A stretch of 46,046 bases of DNA from the NCBI GenBank assembly GCA_002490665.1, contig DKUL01000058.1:1-46046 (forward strand), given 5' to 3'. Positions 8,649 through 17,916 of this stretch are shown piece after piece. This DNA comes from Lachnospiraceae bacterium UBA7205. GTDB taxonomy: Bacteria > Bacillota > Clostridia > Lachnospirales > Lachnospiraceae. Position 1 is the stretch's first letter. Each line of letters opens with the position of its first letter. The notes under the pieces are model-generated. The model did not search any database. It was not told the origin of the DNA and worked only from the letters and a program-made list of their open reading frames with translations. The position numbers and the translations under genes are program-made.

Positions 8649-10667
8649 ATGAGGAGGTACAAGGGTGTGCTAAGGACGATAAAGGGACGGCTTACGGCAA
8701 GCGTAACGGTGATTGTTGTGGCGGGCATTCTGCTTACGACAGCGGGAATTACTGCGATAGCCGGAAAGCAAATGATTCATGACCAGACACAGGCATTACA
8801 GCTCAATGCGGATAAATATGCGGCAGAGATTGACACCTGGATTGAGACAGAGAAGATGATTGCGGACGGCGCGGCAGACAGCATTGCGGCAGGGAAAAAG
8901 ACGGATACGGAGCTTATCCAGTCCGTGGTAAATGCCCACGCAGAGGGACGCAGCGAAATACTGAATCTGTATTTTGGCACAAATGACAGCCGGTTTATCC
9001 AGTCAAACACAAGTGCGGAAATTCCCGAGGGCTACGACCCGGTACAGCGGGGCTGGTATCAGCAGGCAGCACAGCAAAAGACGGTGGTTGTGACGGATCC
9101 TTACTGGGACGTGCTGACCAATCAGATGTGTGCGACAATTGCTGCGCCATCATACATCAATGGGGAGCTGGCTGGCGTAATCGGTCTGGATGTCACGCTT
9201 GGGACAGTGACGGAGCTGACAGGAAGCATCAGTTATGCGGATGGTGTGTACGGATTTCTTCTGGACAGCAGCGGACAGTATGTGGCACATGAAAATAAGG
9301 AATATGAGCCGACCGAAGACACGGCTGTTCTGGCGGCAGATATTTTGCCGGCGCTGAAGTCCCTGATAGATGGAACGGAAAGTGACGTGAAAAAGCTTGC
9401 GGATTACGATGGCAGTGAAAGTTATTTTGCAATGTCAGCGATTGCAGGCAGCAGCTGGAAGCTGGGTGTCGTGGTGCCGACGGCTAATGTCACGCAGTCC
9501 CTCGCCGCGATGGTTCTGGTAACGGTCGTGACGGCACTGGCAGTCATTGTGTTTGTCGTACTGTTTATGGCAGGCATTATCGGACGGATGCTGGCGCCGA
9601 TACAGATGCTGAAACAGTTTGCGTCCGGAGACTTTTCGGAAAATATTTCGCAGGACAAGTCCATACCAAAGGAATACAGGAATGAAACGGAGCAGATTCG
9701 GACGGCTACGGTTGAGGTGCGCAAGCAAATCAGGGAGATTATATGCAATACAAAGCGGGAGGCAGAGGATATCGGGACAATAGCGGAGGGAACATCCGCC
9801 AAAATGACAACGCTCAACCAGGACATTTCCGGCATTTCCGAGATGGTCATCCGTGTCATGGTGCAGACGCTGCAGGCAAGGGAGCTGACAGAGCGCATCA
9901 TGAACAACGGACAGGAGCTTGGTCAGGCGATTGAGCAGATTGCGACAAAAGCAAGCGAAGCGGCGGGGCAGTCCGGCGGCATCATGGAGCGGGCGGGAAA
10001 GCAGCATGAGGCTTCCAGACAGTCTGCGGGCGAGGCGGTCGCACTTTACCAGGAGACGCGCGGGGATTTGGAACAGGCAATTGCCGACAGCCAGAGAGTG
10101 CGTGAGATTGATACACTGACGGAGGAAATTCTCAATATCAGCACACAGACGAACCTTCTGGCGCTGAATGCATCCATAGAGGCGGCGAGGGCAGGGGAAG
10201 CCGGAAAAGGGTTTTCTGTCGTGGCGGAGGAAATCAGGGAGCTTGCAGACCATTCGCGGCTTGCCGTTGACAAGATACGCAAGGTTACAGAAGACGTCGT
10301 GCAGAATGTGGATTTTCTGTCCCAGAGTTCAGAGAAGCTGCTGGACTTCATGAATAGCAGGGTTATGGAAGATTACCGTGAAATGACGGAGCTTGCAGGA
10401 ATGTATCAGAAGGACGCGGCATTTTACAGTGACATTTCGGGAGAGCTGGGTGCCTCGTCGCAGGAGATGAGCGCCAGCATGGAGGGCATTAATGCATCCA
10501 TCCGGTCTATCACAAGCCTGATAGGCGAGATTGCGGCGTTTATGGAGCGTGTGGAAACCTCCGCGGAACATTCCAGTGAAAACGCATCCGCGGTGCTGAA
10601 ACAGATGGAGGAGCTATTCCGTCTGAGCACGCTGCTCAACCAGACGGTTGCGTCATTCAAGGTGTAA
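8649..10667 (+). CDS. Methyl-accepting chemotaxis protein with Cache sensor
   Basis: 672 aa. A transmembrane helix at residues 15-37 is followed by a periplasm-side-type (here extracellular) double-Cache domain (about 40-285) with the DPYWDVLTNQMC and GVIGLDVTL strands. A second membrane helix (about 290-315) leads to a HAMP domain (IIGRMLAPIQML) and the cytoplasmic signalling helix bundle. The hairpin tip is ISTQTNLLALNASIEAARAG, the diagnostic receptor-CheA/CheW contact. It would steer movement toward a small ligand. ATG 8649 has a poor ribosome site; an in-frame GTG at 8667 has AGGAGG 9 bases upstream and may be the true start, giving 666 aa. Two AAGTGTACC direct repeats and a TATAAT box lie upstream. 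Confidence 0.94.
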   Translation: MRRYKGVLRTIKGRLTASVTVIVVAGILLTTAGITAIAGKQMIHDQTQALQLNADKYAAEIDTWIETEKMIADGAADSIAAGKKTDTELIQSVVNAHAEGRSEILNLYFGTNDSRFIQSNTSAEIPEGYDPVQRGWYQQAAQQKTVVVTDPYWDVLTNQMCATIAAPSYINGELAGVIGLDVTLGTVTELTGSISYADGVYGFLLDSSGQYVAHENKEYEPTEDTAVLAADILPALKSLIDGTESDVKKLADYDGSESYFAMSAIAGSSWKLGVVVPTANVTQSLAAMVLVTVVTALAVIVFVVLFMAGIIGRMLAPIQMLKQFASGDFSENISQDKSIPKEYRNETEQIRTATVEVRKQIREIICNTKREAEDIGTIAEGTSAKMTTLNQDISGISEMVIRVMVQTLQARELTERIMNNGQELGQAIEQIATKASEAAGQSGGIMERAGKQHEASRQSAGEAVALYQETRGDLEQAIADSQRVREIDTLTEEILNISTQTNLLALNASIEAARAGEAGKGFSVVAEEIRELADHSRLAVDKIRKVTEDVVQNVDFLSQSSEKLLDFMNSRVMEDYREMTELAGMYQKDAAFYSDISGELGASSQEMSASMEGINASIRSITSLIGEIAAFMERVETSAEHSSENASAVLKQMEELFRLSTLLNQTVASFKV

Positions 10668-10780
10668 ATTTTTTGCAGTTTCTTATAACATTTCCCACAA
10701 AAAATGGTGTGTGGTATCGTATCTATTGTAAAAGAACGAAAATATCTTCCTGAAAAGGAGAGAAAGGGTGGGGAATTGTT

Positions 10781-11830
10781 ATGAAAAGAAAATGGATGAG
10801 AGGCCTGACGGTGTTTGCCGTTATTGCAGGGCTGCTGACAGGATGCGGCGCGGGGGACGGCACGAAATCGATGATGAGCGCGGACACCGCGGCGGCGGAA
10901 AACGGTGCGGCGCCGCAGGAGTATTATGATGCCGGCATTGCCTATGACAGTTACGCAATGAACGACATGGCGGCGGCGGAGGAAATTGCCGTGGAAAAGT
11001 CTGCAAAAGGCGGTGACACCACGGCGAACCAGACGCAGAATCCGGAAGAACTGACGCTTTTGGAAGAAAAACTTGTGTACCACTGCAACCTGGACATTGA
11101 GACCCTGGACTATCCGGCAACCATGGCATCCGTAAAGGACACCATCACCAAATATGGCGGAATTGTCCAGTCAGAGAGCGAGAATGACAGCGGTGCAGAA
11201 TGGTATTATGAAAATTACCGGAAGACAACCGCGACAATGCACAATTATCTTGAGGTGCGGATTCCGTCGGAAAATTATGACAGCTTTCTGTCAGCGCTCG
11301 ACGGTGTCGGCAAAATCATTTCCAAGTCGACAAGCGTGGACAATATCAGTCAGCGGTACTATGACACCACATCGCAGATTGAGGCGTTAAAGATACAGGA
11401 AAAAAACCTGCTTGCCATGATGGAAAAGTGTGAGACGATAGAGGATATGATAGCAGTGGAGCAGAGGCTTTCCGAGGTGCAGTACCAGCTGAGTGAATTG
11501 CAGACTTCCAGACGCTACATGGATATGGATGTTGCCTATTCTTACGTAAACATCAGTGTTACCGAGGTGATGGAGTATCGCCGGGACAGTGAGCCTGTCC
11601 GGAGAAACACCTTTGCCGACCGGCTGAAAAATACTGTTTTGTCCACCGGAAAGGGATTCCTTGCATTTCTGGAGGGACTGCTGTTTCTGCTGATTCACCT
11701 GGCTCCGTACATATTGATTGTTGCGGTATTCTGCTTCGTATTCCTCAGAAAAAAGATACGCTGTTTTATGGAAGCACACAAGGCAAAGAAAGCACAGAAA
11801 CACAACCAGGATAATAAGCCGTCTACCTGA
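10781..11830 (+). CDS. DUF4349 lipoprotein
   Basis: 349 aa with a lipoprotein signal peptide: basic start MKRKWMRG, hydrophobic core, lipobox LLTGC with the cysteine near residue 23. A low-complexity acidic/alanine linker follows. The DUF4349 domain (about 85-270) contains a strand-rich part, a coiled coil (about 195-240, TSQIEALKIQEKNL onward) and the AYSYVNISVTEV strand. A single membrane helix (about 290-325) and a basic tail end the protein. It would sit outside the membrane, anchored at both ends. Function of the family is not known. Its stop overlaps the convergent AraC gene by 8 bases. Confidence 0.88.
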   Translation: MKRKWMRGLTVFAVIAGLLTGCGAGDGTKSMMSADTAAAENGAAPQEYYDAGIAYDSYAMNDMAAAEEIAVEKSAKGGDTTANQTQNPEELTLLEEKLVYHCNLDIETLDYPATMASVKDTITKYGGIVQSESENDSGAEWYYENYRKTTATMHNYLEVRIPSENYDSFLSALDGVGKIISKSTSVDNISQRYYDTTSQIEALKIQEKNLLAMMEKCETIEDMIAVEQRLSEVQYQLSELQTSRRYMDMDVAYSYVNISVTEVMEYRRDSEPVRRNTFADRLKNTVLSTGKGFLAFLEGLLFLLIHLAPYILIVAVFCFVFLRKKIRCFMEAHKAKKAQKHNQDNKPST

Positions 11831-12587
11831 CAGTGCCGGGTGCAGTCCCATAAACAGCACGGAATGCCCTGTAAAAAGAACGCATACTGCTAAATCCGCT
11901 GGAAAAGCAGATGTCCGTCACGGAAAGATTAGAGTGTGTCAGCAGACCCATCGCGTGTTCCGCACGGATCTGCCGCAGATAATCGCTGTAGGAACAGCCG
12001 AAGCGCTCCTTAAAGATATGGGAGATGTGGTACTTGCTGTAGCCAAGTGCATCGGCAAGCTGCGACAGGCTGATTTCCTCGGTAAAATGCTGGCTTAGAT
12101 AATTGGAAATATCCTGACAGATGCCGCCAGAGACATTTTCCTGCCGGATAAGCGGCATCTGCGACAGAATCATCGCAGTGAGAATATACAGATATCCCTT
12201 TGCAATGCGGATATCTGTATTTTTTTGCACATTTTCCAGAAGGCCGGATACCAGAGTGGAGAATTGCTCTGGCTCGCAAAGACTGGTGATAAAGGGACGC
12301 CGGGGACGCTGCATATGAAATTCCGTGGCAAAATCAGGCAGAAAATCAAGGCTGAAAATAATCATCACGGCGCGGGAGTGCAGGGGCGTATGGGTCTCGT
12401 GGACAATGTTTGGGAAGGCGATGGATACCATCCCTTTTTCCAGACACATTTTCTGGCCTGATATGGTAATCTCGATAGCGCCGTCAAGCACATAGAAAAT
12501 TTCGATCTGGCGGTGCATGTGCGCCAGATAGCTGTTATTTTCTGTCACTTTCACAAACAGATTCTCGTCCCAGTTCTGGTAAATCAT
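11823..12587 (-). CDS. AraC-family transcription regulator beside GH43 genes
   Basis: 254 aa from the ATG at 12587, which has GGGGGGA upstream; the open frame runs further up but crosses the repeat element at 12740 and has no ribosome site. The N-terminal cupin (YLAHMHRQIEIFYVLDGAIEI) binds a small ligand. The C-terminal 100 residues are the AraC DNA-binding domain (LADALGYSKYHISHIFKERFG, then ICFSSGFSSMRSFYRAFRAVYG). It is divergent from the GH43 pair at 12872-16027 and most likely activates it in response to xylo- or arabino-oligosaccharides. Confidence 0.92.
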   Translation of the reverse strand: MIYQNWDENLFVKVTENNSYLAHMHRQIEIFYVLDGAIEITISGQKMCLEKGMVSIAFPNIVHETHTPLHSRAVMIIFSLDFLPDFATEFHMQRPRRPFITSLCEPEQFSTLVSGLLENVQKNTDIRIAKGYLYILTAMILSQMPLIRQENVSGGICQDISNYLSQHFTEEISLSQLADALGYSKYHISHIFKERFGCSYSDYLRQIRAEHAMGLLTHSNLSVTDICFSSGFSSMRSFYRAFRAVYGTAPGTVR

Positions 12588-12739
12588 CGGAATCCCCCCA
12601 TTTTTTACAATAATTTCAAATGTAAATATAATATAATTATAGCAGATAATCTGACCAGACCGCAATATTTGGCACAGAAAACTTGCGTCCGGACATTGTA
12701 GAAAATGCAGGAGATACAGTATACTGTTTTTATGCAAGC

Positions 12740-12819
12740 GCGCGTCCAAACGAACTGTGTCAGCAAGCTGCCGGGCGCGCGGCACGCGAGTAGAGGGACA
12801 TTCCCCTGCTCGATTCGAC
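12740..12819 (+). repeat. Dispersed structured repeat, copy A
   Basis: First of three related copies (others at 39341-39425 and 39524-39608). The shared core is GTCAGCAA(G/A)CTG inside a longer outer stem, then CGCGAGT and TTCCCCTGC. Here the outer arms GCGCGTCC (12740-12747) and GGGCGCGC (12773-12780) pair with one wobble. It lies between the AraC and GH43 genes. No protein is encoded. Confidence 0.75.
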
Positions 12820-12871
12820 AATGGAAACATAGAATCAGTTATTGGCAGTCAAATGAAAGGATGGTACAAAT

Positions 12872-14473
12872 ATGGCTACAGGCAGTATATGGAACGCGGA
12901 CTTGGGAAACGGAAACTACCGCAACCCGATACTCTATGCAGATTATTCGGATCCGGACGCAATCCGTGTCGGGGAGGATTATTTCATGATTGCGTCAAGC
13001 TTTGGCAATGCGCCGGGGCTGCCGCTGCTCCACTCAAAAGACCTCGTAAACTGGAAGGTGGTCAATTACATTATTGACGAGATTCCCGAGGAACGCTACA
13101 AGGACCCGATACATGGGTGCGGCGTGTGGGCGCCCGCAATCCGCTATCATGAGGGCACTTACTATGTCTGCTTTCCCATGCCGGATGAGGGCATTTACAT
13201 GAGCACGGCGACAGATCCTTTTGGAAAATGGTCAAATCCTGTCAATATCAGACCCGGTGCCGGGTGGATTGACCCCTGTCCGTTCTGGGATGATGACGGA
13301 AAAGCATACCTCGTCGCAGGGGTTGCAAAAAGCCGCATCGGTTACAAGAGTGTACTCCACATGGTAGAGATGCAGCCGGACGGAATGGGGCTGATAGGCG
13401 AGGAGCATAAGGTATTTGACGGCAATGAGAACGACCAGGTGACCATTGAAGGACCTAAAATGTACAAGAAAAATGGGTGGTATTATATCTTCGCACCGGC
13501 GGGCGGCGTAAAGACCGGCTGGCAGACGGTGCTTCGCTCCAGAAATGTATTTGGCCCCTATGAATATAAGATTGTGATGCGCCAGGGGGACACCGGTGTC
13601 AACGGACCGCATCAGGGTGCATGGGTTGACACGGTCACGGGCGAGGACTGGTTCCTGCATTTTCAGGATGTCTATGGGGCTGGGCGCATCACGCACTTGC
13701 AGCCGATGAGCTGGCGTGAGGACTGGCCGGTCATAGGCATTGCAAAGGAGGGCAACGATTACGGTGAGCCTGTCACGGAGTACCGGAAGCCGGATGTGGG
13801 CGGCGTGAAATGCTGCGTGTGCGAGCCGGAAACGTCCGACGATTTCAAAGGAAACCAGCTGGGGTTACAGTGGCAGTGGAATGCAAATCCGCAGAAGGGC
13901 TGGTATGAACTGACAGGAGACAACTTAAGATTAAATGCGGTGCATAAGGCGACGGTGTACGGAGATATGCCCAACCTTTTGTTACAGAAATGGCCGGCGC
14001 CGGAGTTTACCTGCCTCACAAAGCTTGACTTGTCGCATCTTGCGGAGGGTGATGAAGCGGGGGTAATTTCCATGGGTGTGTCTTATGGACTTGTCACGTT
14101 TGAAAAAAGTGGGGACAGGCTTGTGCCGTCTTTTGTGACCGGAGAGCAGAAATACGGAAAAATCCTGCCGGAGACGACCGTGGAGACGCGGCACGCGCTT
14201 GCGGAACTGGACTGGAACCAGGCGAAAGATCTCCATGTCAGGTATACGGTAAAGCGGACTGGGACGCAGGATTTGAGCAGCAGTGAAAAAGGGTTTCCGC
14301 TGGAGCTTGTGACATTCGAATACAGCACGGACGGAGCCGTTTATCAGAAAGCAGGAGAAATGCATGCGGTTCCGGGACGGTGGGTTGGCGTGAAAAATGG
14401 TGTTTTCTGTGCATCCGGGAACACGGCGGGCAAAGGCTATGCGATTGTCGTGGATGTTCAGTATGAACGATAA
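12872..14473 (+). CDS. GH43 glycoside hydrolase (xylosidase/arabinofuranosidase)
   Basis: 533 aa with a five-bladed beta-propeller GH43 domain at residues 1-300 and a C-terminal beta-sandwich (about 315-530). The three catalytic acids are in place: D27 in YSDPDAIRV (base), D134 in WIDPCPFWDDDG (pKa/orientation) and E193 in IEGPKMYK (acid). The set resembles the GH43_12-type enzymes that remove xylose or arabinose from xylo-oligosaccharides. No signal peptide, so cytoplasmic. ATG at 12872 is preceded by AAAGGA at a longish distance. It is followed after 15 bases by a second GH43, an operon controlled by the divergent AraC regulator. Confidence 0.9.
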   Translation: MATGSIWNADLGNGNYRNPILYADYSDPDAIRVGEDYFMIASSFGNAPGLPLLHSKDLVNWKVVNYIIDEIPEERYKDPIHGCGVWAPAIRYHEGTYYVCFPMPDEGIYMSTATDPFGKWSNPVNIRPGAGWIDPCPFWDDDGKAYLVAGVAKSRIGYKSVLHMVEMQPDGMGLIGEEHKVFDGNENDQVTIEGPKMYKKNGWYYIFAPAGGVKTGWQTVLRSRNVFGPYEYKIVMRQGDTGVNGPHQGAWVDTVTGEDWFLHFQDVYGAGRITHLQPMSWREDWPVIGIAKEGNDYGEPVTEYRKPDVGGVKCCVCEPETSDDFKGNQLGLQWQWNANPQKGWYELTGDNLRLNAVHKATVYGDMPNLLLQKWPAPEFTCLTKLDLSHLAEGDEAGVISMGVSYGLVTFEKSGDRLVPSFVTGEQKYGKILPETTVETRHALAELDWNQAKDLHVRYTVKRTGTQDLSSSEKGFPLELVTFEYSTDGAVYQKAGEMHAVPGRWVGVKNGVFCASGNTAGKGYAIVVDVQYER

Positions 14474-14488
14474 GAATGGAGGGTAAAT

Positions 14489-16027
14489 ATGAGTCATACA
14501 TACCAGAATCCGGTACAAAGAGGTTTTTTTCCAGACCCGTCTGTCGTGCGTGTCGGTGAAGACTATTATATGGTGAATTCCACATTCCAGTATTTTCCGG
14601 CAATTGCCATCAGCCACTCAAAGGATATGGTGCACTGGCACGTCATCGGGCATGCCATCACGGATTCCGATGATCTTGACTTGCAGGATATCAGGGATTC
14701 CCATGGCATCTGGGCGCCGGATATTTCCTATCACAACGGCAAATTTATCATTATGGCGACACTCCGCCTGAATGCGGATGGAAAACGTGAAAATAACGTG
14801 ATGCGCAGGCAGCTTGTCGTCACTTCCGAGAAGCCCGAGGGACCATACGGCAAGCCAAGCTGGCTTGAGGTGGACAGTATTGACCCGTCCCATTTCATCG
14901 ATGACGACGGAAAGCACTATATGGTTATCAGCCCGGGTATCAATCTGGTGCCGCTTAGTGACGACTGCACAAGGGTTATCGGGGAGACGATTCCTGTCTG
15001 GCAGGGAACCGGCGAGCGCTGTCCCGAGGGTCCCCATCTGTTAAGGCGCGGAAAATATTATTATGCAATTCTCGCGGAGGGCGGCACGGGATATGGACAT
15101 GGCATCAATGTGGGGCGTTCGGAAAATCTTTTCGGACCGTACGAGCCGTGCCCGTACAATCCGCTGATGCGCCAGTTTGACCCTGACGCGCCGATTCAGC
15201 GGACGGGTCATGGCAAGCTGATTGAGACGCAGAATGGCGACTGGTGGGTATATTATCTCATGGGCAGACCAAACCAGGGGCATTACACGACCATTGGCAG
15301 GGAGTCAGGGTTGGATCCTGTCACATGGCTTGAAGATGACTGGTTCATTATCAATGACCGGAAAGGACCAAGCACCGAGCAGACCGCGCCCGACCTGCCG
15401 CAGCACCCCTTTGAGAAATGGACAAGGGACGATTTTGACAGCGAACAGCTGAACGTAAACTGGGAGTTTGTGCGCAATCCTGCAAAAGGAAGCTACTCCC
15501 TCACGGAGCGGCCGGGGTTTTTGCGCATCTGGACACGCGATGGGCAGCTCTCTGAAATCCGCGCGAAGAACACGCTTGTGCGGCGGGAACAGGAGCTTTG
15601 CTATACCGCGTCGACAAAGCTGGACTTCTATCCGTCAAGGAATGGGGAGCAGGCAGGGCTGACGTGCTATTACAGTACGGCAACCTACGCAAGGTTTTCC
15701 GTCTGCTATGAGGAGGGCAGGAAACTGCAGCTTGTCATCAACCGCAACCATGGCGAGGAGCTGATGGCGTCCGTGGATGACTTGGAGGAGCGCAGTGTTT
15801 ACCTGAAGGTCGTGGTGGAAAAGCTGACCAGAAGCTTTTACTATAGCTACGACGGCGAGGGCTGGACACTTGCAGGCGTGCTGGAAAACTGCATTTACCT
15901 ATGTGACGAGGGCGTTCCCGACGACCCCAAGCGCCACACAGGGACACTGGTGGGAATCTACGCCAACAACGGTGGCTGTGGCACAAGGATTCCGGCGGAT
16001 TTTGACTTTTTTGAATATATTGATTAA
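14489..16027 (+). CDS. GH43 beta-xylosidase with C-terminal sandwich domain
   Basis: 512 aa; ATG at 14489 after GGAGGGTAA. The GH43 propeller occupies about 1-305, with D16 in FFPDPSVVR (base), D132 in SIDPSHFIDDDG and E180 in CPEGPHLLR (acid). Residues about 320-510 form the beta-xylosidase C-terminal concanavalin-like domain (WTRDDFDSEQLNVNWEF at its start), which shapes the active site in GH43_11-type xylosidases. It would cut xylose units from the non-reducing end of xylo-oligosaccharides in the cytoplasm. It pairs with the upstream GH43, giving two complementary side-chain/backbone activities. Confidence 0.91.
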   Translation: MSHTYQNPVQRGFFPDPSVVRVGEDYYMVNSTFQYFPAIAISHSKDMVHWHVIGHAITDSDDLDLQDIRDSHGIWAPDISYHNGKFIIMATLRLNADGKRENNVMRRQLVVTSEKPEGPYGKPSWLEVDSIDPSHFIDDDGKHYMVISPGINLVPLSDDCTRVIGETIPVWQGTGERCPEGPHLLRRGKYYYAILAEGGTGYGHGINVGRSENLFGPYEPCPYNPLMRQFDPDAPIQRTGHGKLIETQNGDWWVYYLMGRPNQGHYTTIGRESGLDPVTWLEDDWFIINDRKGPSTEQTAPDLPQHPFEKWTRDDFDSEQLNVNWEFVRNPAKGSYSLTERPGFLRIWTRDGQLSEIRAKNTLVRREQELCYTASTKLDFYPSRNGEQAGLTCYYSTATYARFSVCYEEGRKLQLVINRNHGEELMASVDDLEERSVYLKVVVEKLTRSFYYSYDGEGWTLAGVLENCIYLCDEGVPDDPKRHTGTLVGIYANNGGCGTRIPADFDFFEYID

Positions 16028-16029
16028 AT

Positions 16030-17157
16030 TCAAAGCATTTTCTGGGTGGTATCAAGCCTCCGTAACCCTCCGATGGCGAGCGGCTTTCTGGGATTCAGCT
16101 CAAAAAGCCTGCGCGCCATCGCAGGGTTTGGCGGCGTGCCAAGTCCGTTGAGGTAACAGGTGCCGAGCATGTCCGAGCCCCATGTATTTCCCTTGAAGTA
16201 TGCCTTGCTGAGCAATAAAAATGCCTGCGTATAGTCACACGCAATCCCATCCCCGCCGCGAAAGTAAATTTCACCCAGCAGGTTACAGAAATCGACATCA
16301 TCCGGCAACTGGGCGTAGCCTTTTTCCAGATAAAATAAAGCCTTTTTCAGGTCAATCGGCAGCAGTCCGTTATACGTGTAGAGCTTTCCCAGGCAGTAGC
16401 AGGCGTAGATATCATTGTGTGACACTGCGCGCTCGTACAGCTCGACAGCTTTTGTAAGCCTGTTGTCATCGCGGTATTCGTTTCCGATGATGCGCTCGTA
16501 AGCCCCGATACCCATATCCGCGCCTATGTGAATATAATTTCTTGCCTTCTGGCGCTGAACCGGAGCGCCGTGCCTGCCATTGCGGAGTATGTCAACCAGA
16601 TTTGGGATGGCAATGCCAAGACCGTGCGACACGCACTCCTCGTAGAGCCGCACGGCTATCGCAGTCCATTCATATTGAAGCCGTTCCATTTTTTTGGTTC
16701 CGACCGTTTCAGCGGAAACATCAAGAAAATCGGCAGCCGTGCAGTAATAATACGCATTGGCAATCAGGAATTTGCAGAATACCTGACCGGAATCTGCCTT
16801 CTCGTTAATGACGTCCCATATCTCTTTTTTGGAATGGTAAGGGGGCTGGACACAGGTGCCGCGCGGCGGCTGGTAGCCGTCCTGGTGCATGGTTCCGAAC
16901 ATGCCCACCGCGCTTTCAAGGTTCAGGCTCATATCAAAACATTCATACGCCAGCTTTTTATCCTCGGGCATTCCCACCACAGGATCCACATAGCTTCTGC
17001 CGAGATAACAGCGTCCGAGAAAATAAAAGGCATCCCCATCCCCCATATTTGCGGCATCACGAAGCATGGCAAGCGCTTCCTCGCGCCTGCCTGAGTGTGT
17101 GTCAAACCATATTATCTGAATTGCCTTTTCCACTCTTTCGTCAAAAAGTGCAGCCAT
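16030..17157 (-). CDS. Sel1-like/TPR repeat protein
   Basis: 375 aa of helical hairpin repeats: GDGDAFYFLGRCYLG, NDIYACYCLGKLYTYNG, DVDFCNLLGEIYFRGGDG and WGSDMLGTCYLNGLGTPP are recognisable Sel1-type units. No signal peptide or enzyme motif is seen. Such proteins are scaffolds for protein contacts. Its start overlaps the stop of the 78-aa gene (TAATG), placing it last in the repressor operon of the tail locus. Its role there is unknown; regulation or assembly control are both possible. It is convergent with the GH43 operon, leaving 2 bases between stop codons, with no terminator visible. Confidence 0.8.
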   Translation of the reverse strand: MAALFDERVEKAIQIIWFDTHSGRREEALAMLRDAANMGDGDAFYFLGRCYLGRSYVDPVVGMPEDKKLAYECFDMSLNLESAVGMFGTMHQDGYQPPRGTCVQPPYHSKKEIWDVINEKADSGQVFCKFLIANAYYYCTAADFLDVSAETVGTKKMERLQYEWTAIAVRLYEECVSHGLGIAIPNLVDILRNGRHGAPVQRQKARNYIHIGADMGIGAYERIIGNEYRDDNRLTKAVELYERAVSHNDIYACYCLGKLYTYNGLLPIDLKKALFYLEKGYAQLPDDVDFCNLLGEIYFRGGDGIACDYTQAFLLLSKAYFKGNTWGSDMLGTCYLNGLGTPPNPAMARRLFELNPRKPLAIGGLRRLDTTQKML

Positions 17158-17393
17158 TATCCATCACGCTCCTTCCGGTGCGCCTCAGTCTCAATCGCCT
17201 GGACGTCATCCCTGTCAAAATCATTCTCCCGCAAATGCTTCATCGCGTGCAAAAATCGTTTTTGCTGTGCCTCAAACGTAATGTTTTTGTCGATAAAGAT
17301 TGTCACGCTGCCATCCTCGTTCGGTGTCACCGCCTCATGCACCTTTGTGGATGGAAATCCGATAAGCTGTATATTGTAGTCGACATCAGACAA
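17157..17393 (-). CDS. Small protein of prophage repressor operons (HAMKH motif)
   Basis: 78 aa starting at TTG 17393 with GGGG 6 bases upstream. It has a strand-rich start (YNIQLIGFPS, VHEAVTPNEDGS) and a helix KRFLHAMKHL followed by an acidic stretch. The HxxxH-like HAMKH recalls ImmA/IrrE-type metallopeptidase helices, but the expected HExxH is absent, so it is not called a protease. I know similar small proteins beside XRE repressors in Lachnospiraceae prophages. It overlaps the XRE gene by 8 bases, so the two are translated together; it may modulate the repressor. Confidence 0.65.
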   Translation of the reverse strand: MSDVDYNIQLIGFPSTKVHEAVTPNEDGSVTIFIDKNITFEAQQKRFLHAMKHLRENDFDRDDVQAIETEAHRKERDG

Positions 17394-17751
17394 TTTGACC
17401 CCGCTCCTTTCTCTTTAATGCCAGCAACATATCATACGCAGTCTGGATATCCTCCGGCTGTGCGTCCCGCGCGGCATCATACAACAGCCGCAGCTCCCGG
17501 TTTCCGAAGATATCCTGCGCGATGGCGGCGGTTTCCCTGTTTAAGTAGTATTCTTCCTGCTGCCCGGTTCCCATCAGGTAGTCGATTGTCACGCCAAAGT
17601 AATCTGCCAGCTTTTGCAGCGTTTTTGCCGTGGGCAGGCTCTTTCCGCTCCGCCAGTTGCTGAGCGCGGTCTGGGACACGCCGGTATCTTTTGCCACCTT
17701 GTAGGACGAGATGCCCCTGCTTTGTAATAATTGTTCAAATTCCTTGTACAT
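17386..17751 (-). CDS. XRE-family repressor of the tail locus
   Basis: 121 aa with a helix-turn-helix at residues 5-62 (ISSYKVAKDTGVSQTALSNW, then SLPTAKTLQKLADYFGVTIDYLMG), the classic Cro/cI-like form. The C-terminal half is helical and may dimerise; there is no LexA-like peptidase pair, so induction by RecA self-cleavage is not expected from this protein alone. It is divergent from the activator at 18154 across a region with several TACTTACGAAA-like half-sites, which are its probable operators. It starts at ATG 17751 after AAAGGAGCA. Confidence 0.9.
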   Translation of the reverse strand: MYKEFEQLLQSRGISSYKVAKDTGVSQTALSNWRSGKSLPTAKTLQKLADYFGVTIDYLMGTGQQEEYYLNRETAAIAQDIFGNRELRLLYDAARDAQPEDIQTAYDMLLALKRKERGQIV

Positions 17752-17780
17752 AATTTATGCTCCTTTCACAAATAGAACAT

Positions 17781-17878
17781 ATTTTCGAAAATAATGGCAA
17801 AAATCATTGACGCAATACATAAATCGGAGTAATATGTACTTACGAAAACGAAAGTAGTCATGAAAAATACTTTTGAAA
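17781..17878. promoter_or_regulatory. Candidate repressor operators, left cluster
   Basis: A perfect palindrome ATTTTCGAAAAT lies at 17781-17792. TACTTACGAAA at 17837-17847 faces an inverted CGAAAGTA at 17849-17856, and a variant TACTTTTGAAA lies at 17868-17878. The same half-site recurs at 18063 and 18083. Placement between the divergent XRE and activator genes fits operators for the XRE protein. Confidence 0.55.
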
Positions 17879-17916
17879 AAAATATGCTTTCCCTTTATGG
17901 AATGCGGCTGATTTAT

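Noticed and set aside
9435..11083. Long minus-strand frames opposite the chemoreceptor and lipoprotein genes
   Set aside because: Shadows of well-supported plus-strand genes.
17157..17393. ImmA/IrrE metallopeptidase call for the 78-aa gene
   Set aside because: HAMKH is not HExxH and the protein is too short for the peptidase fold, although its position fits.
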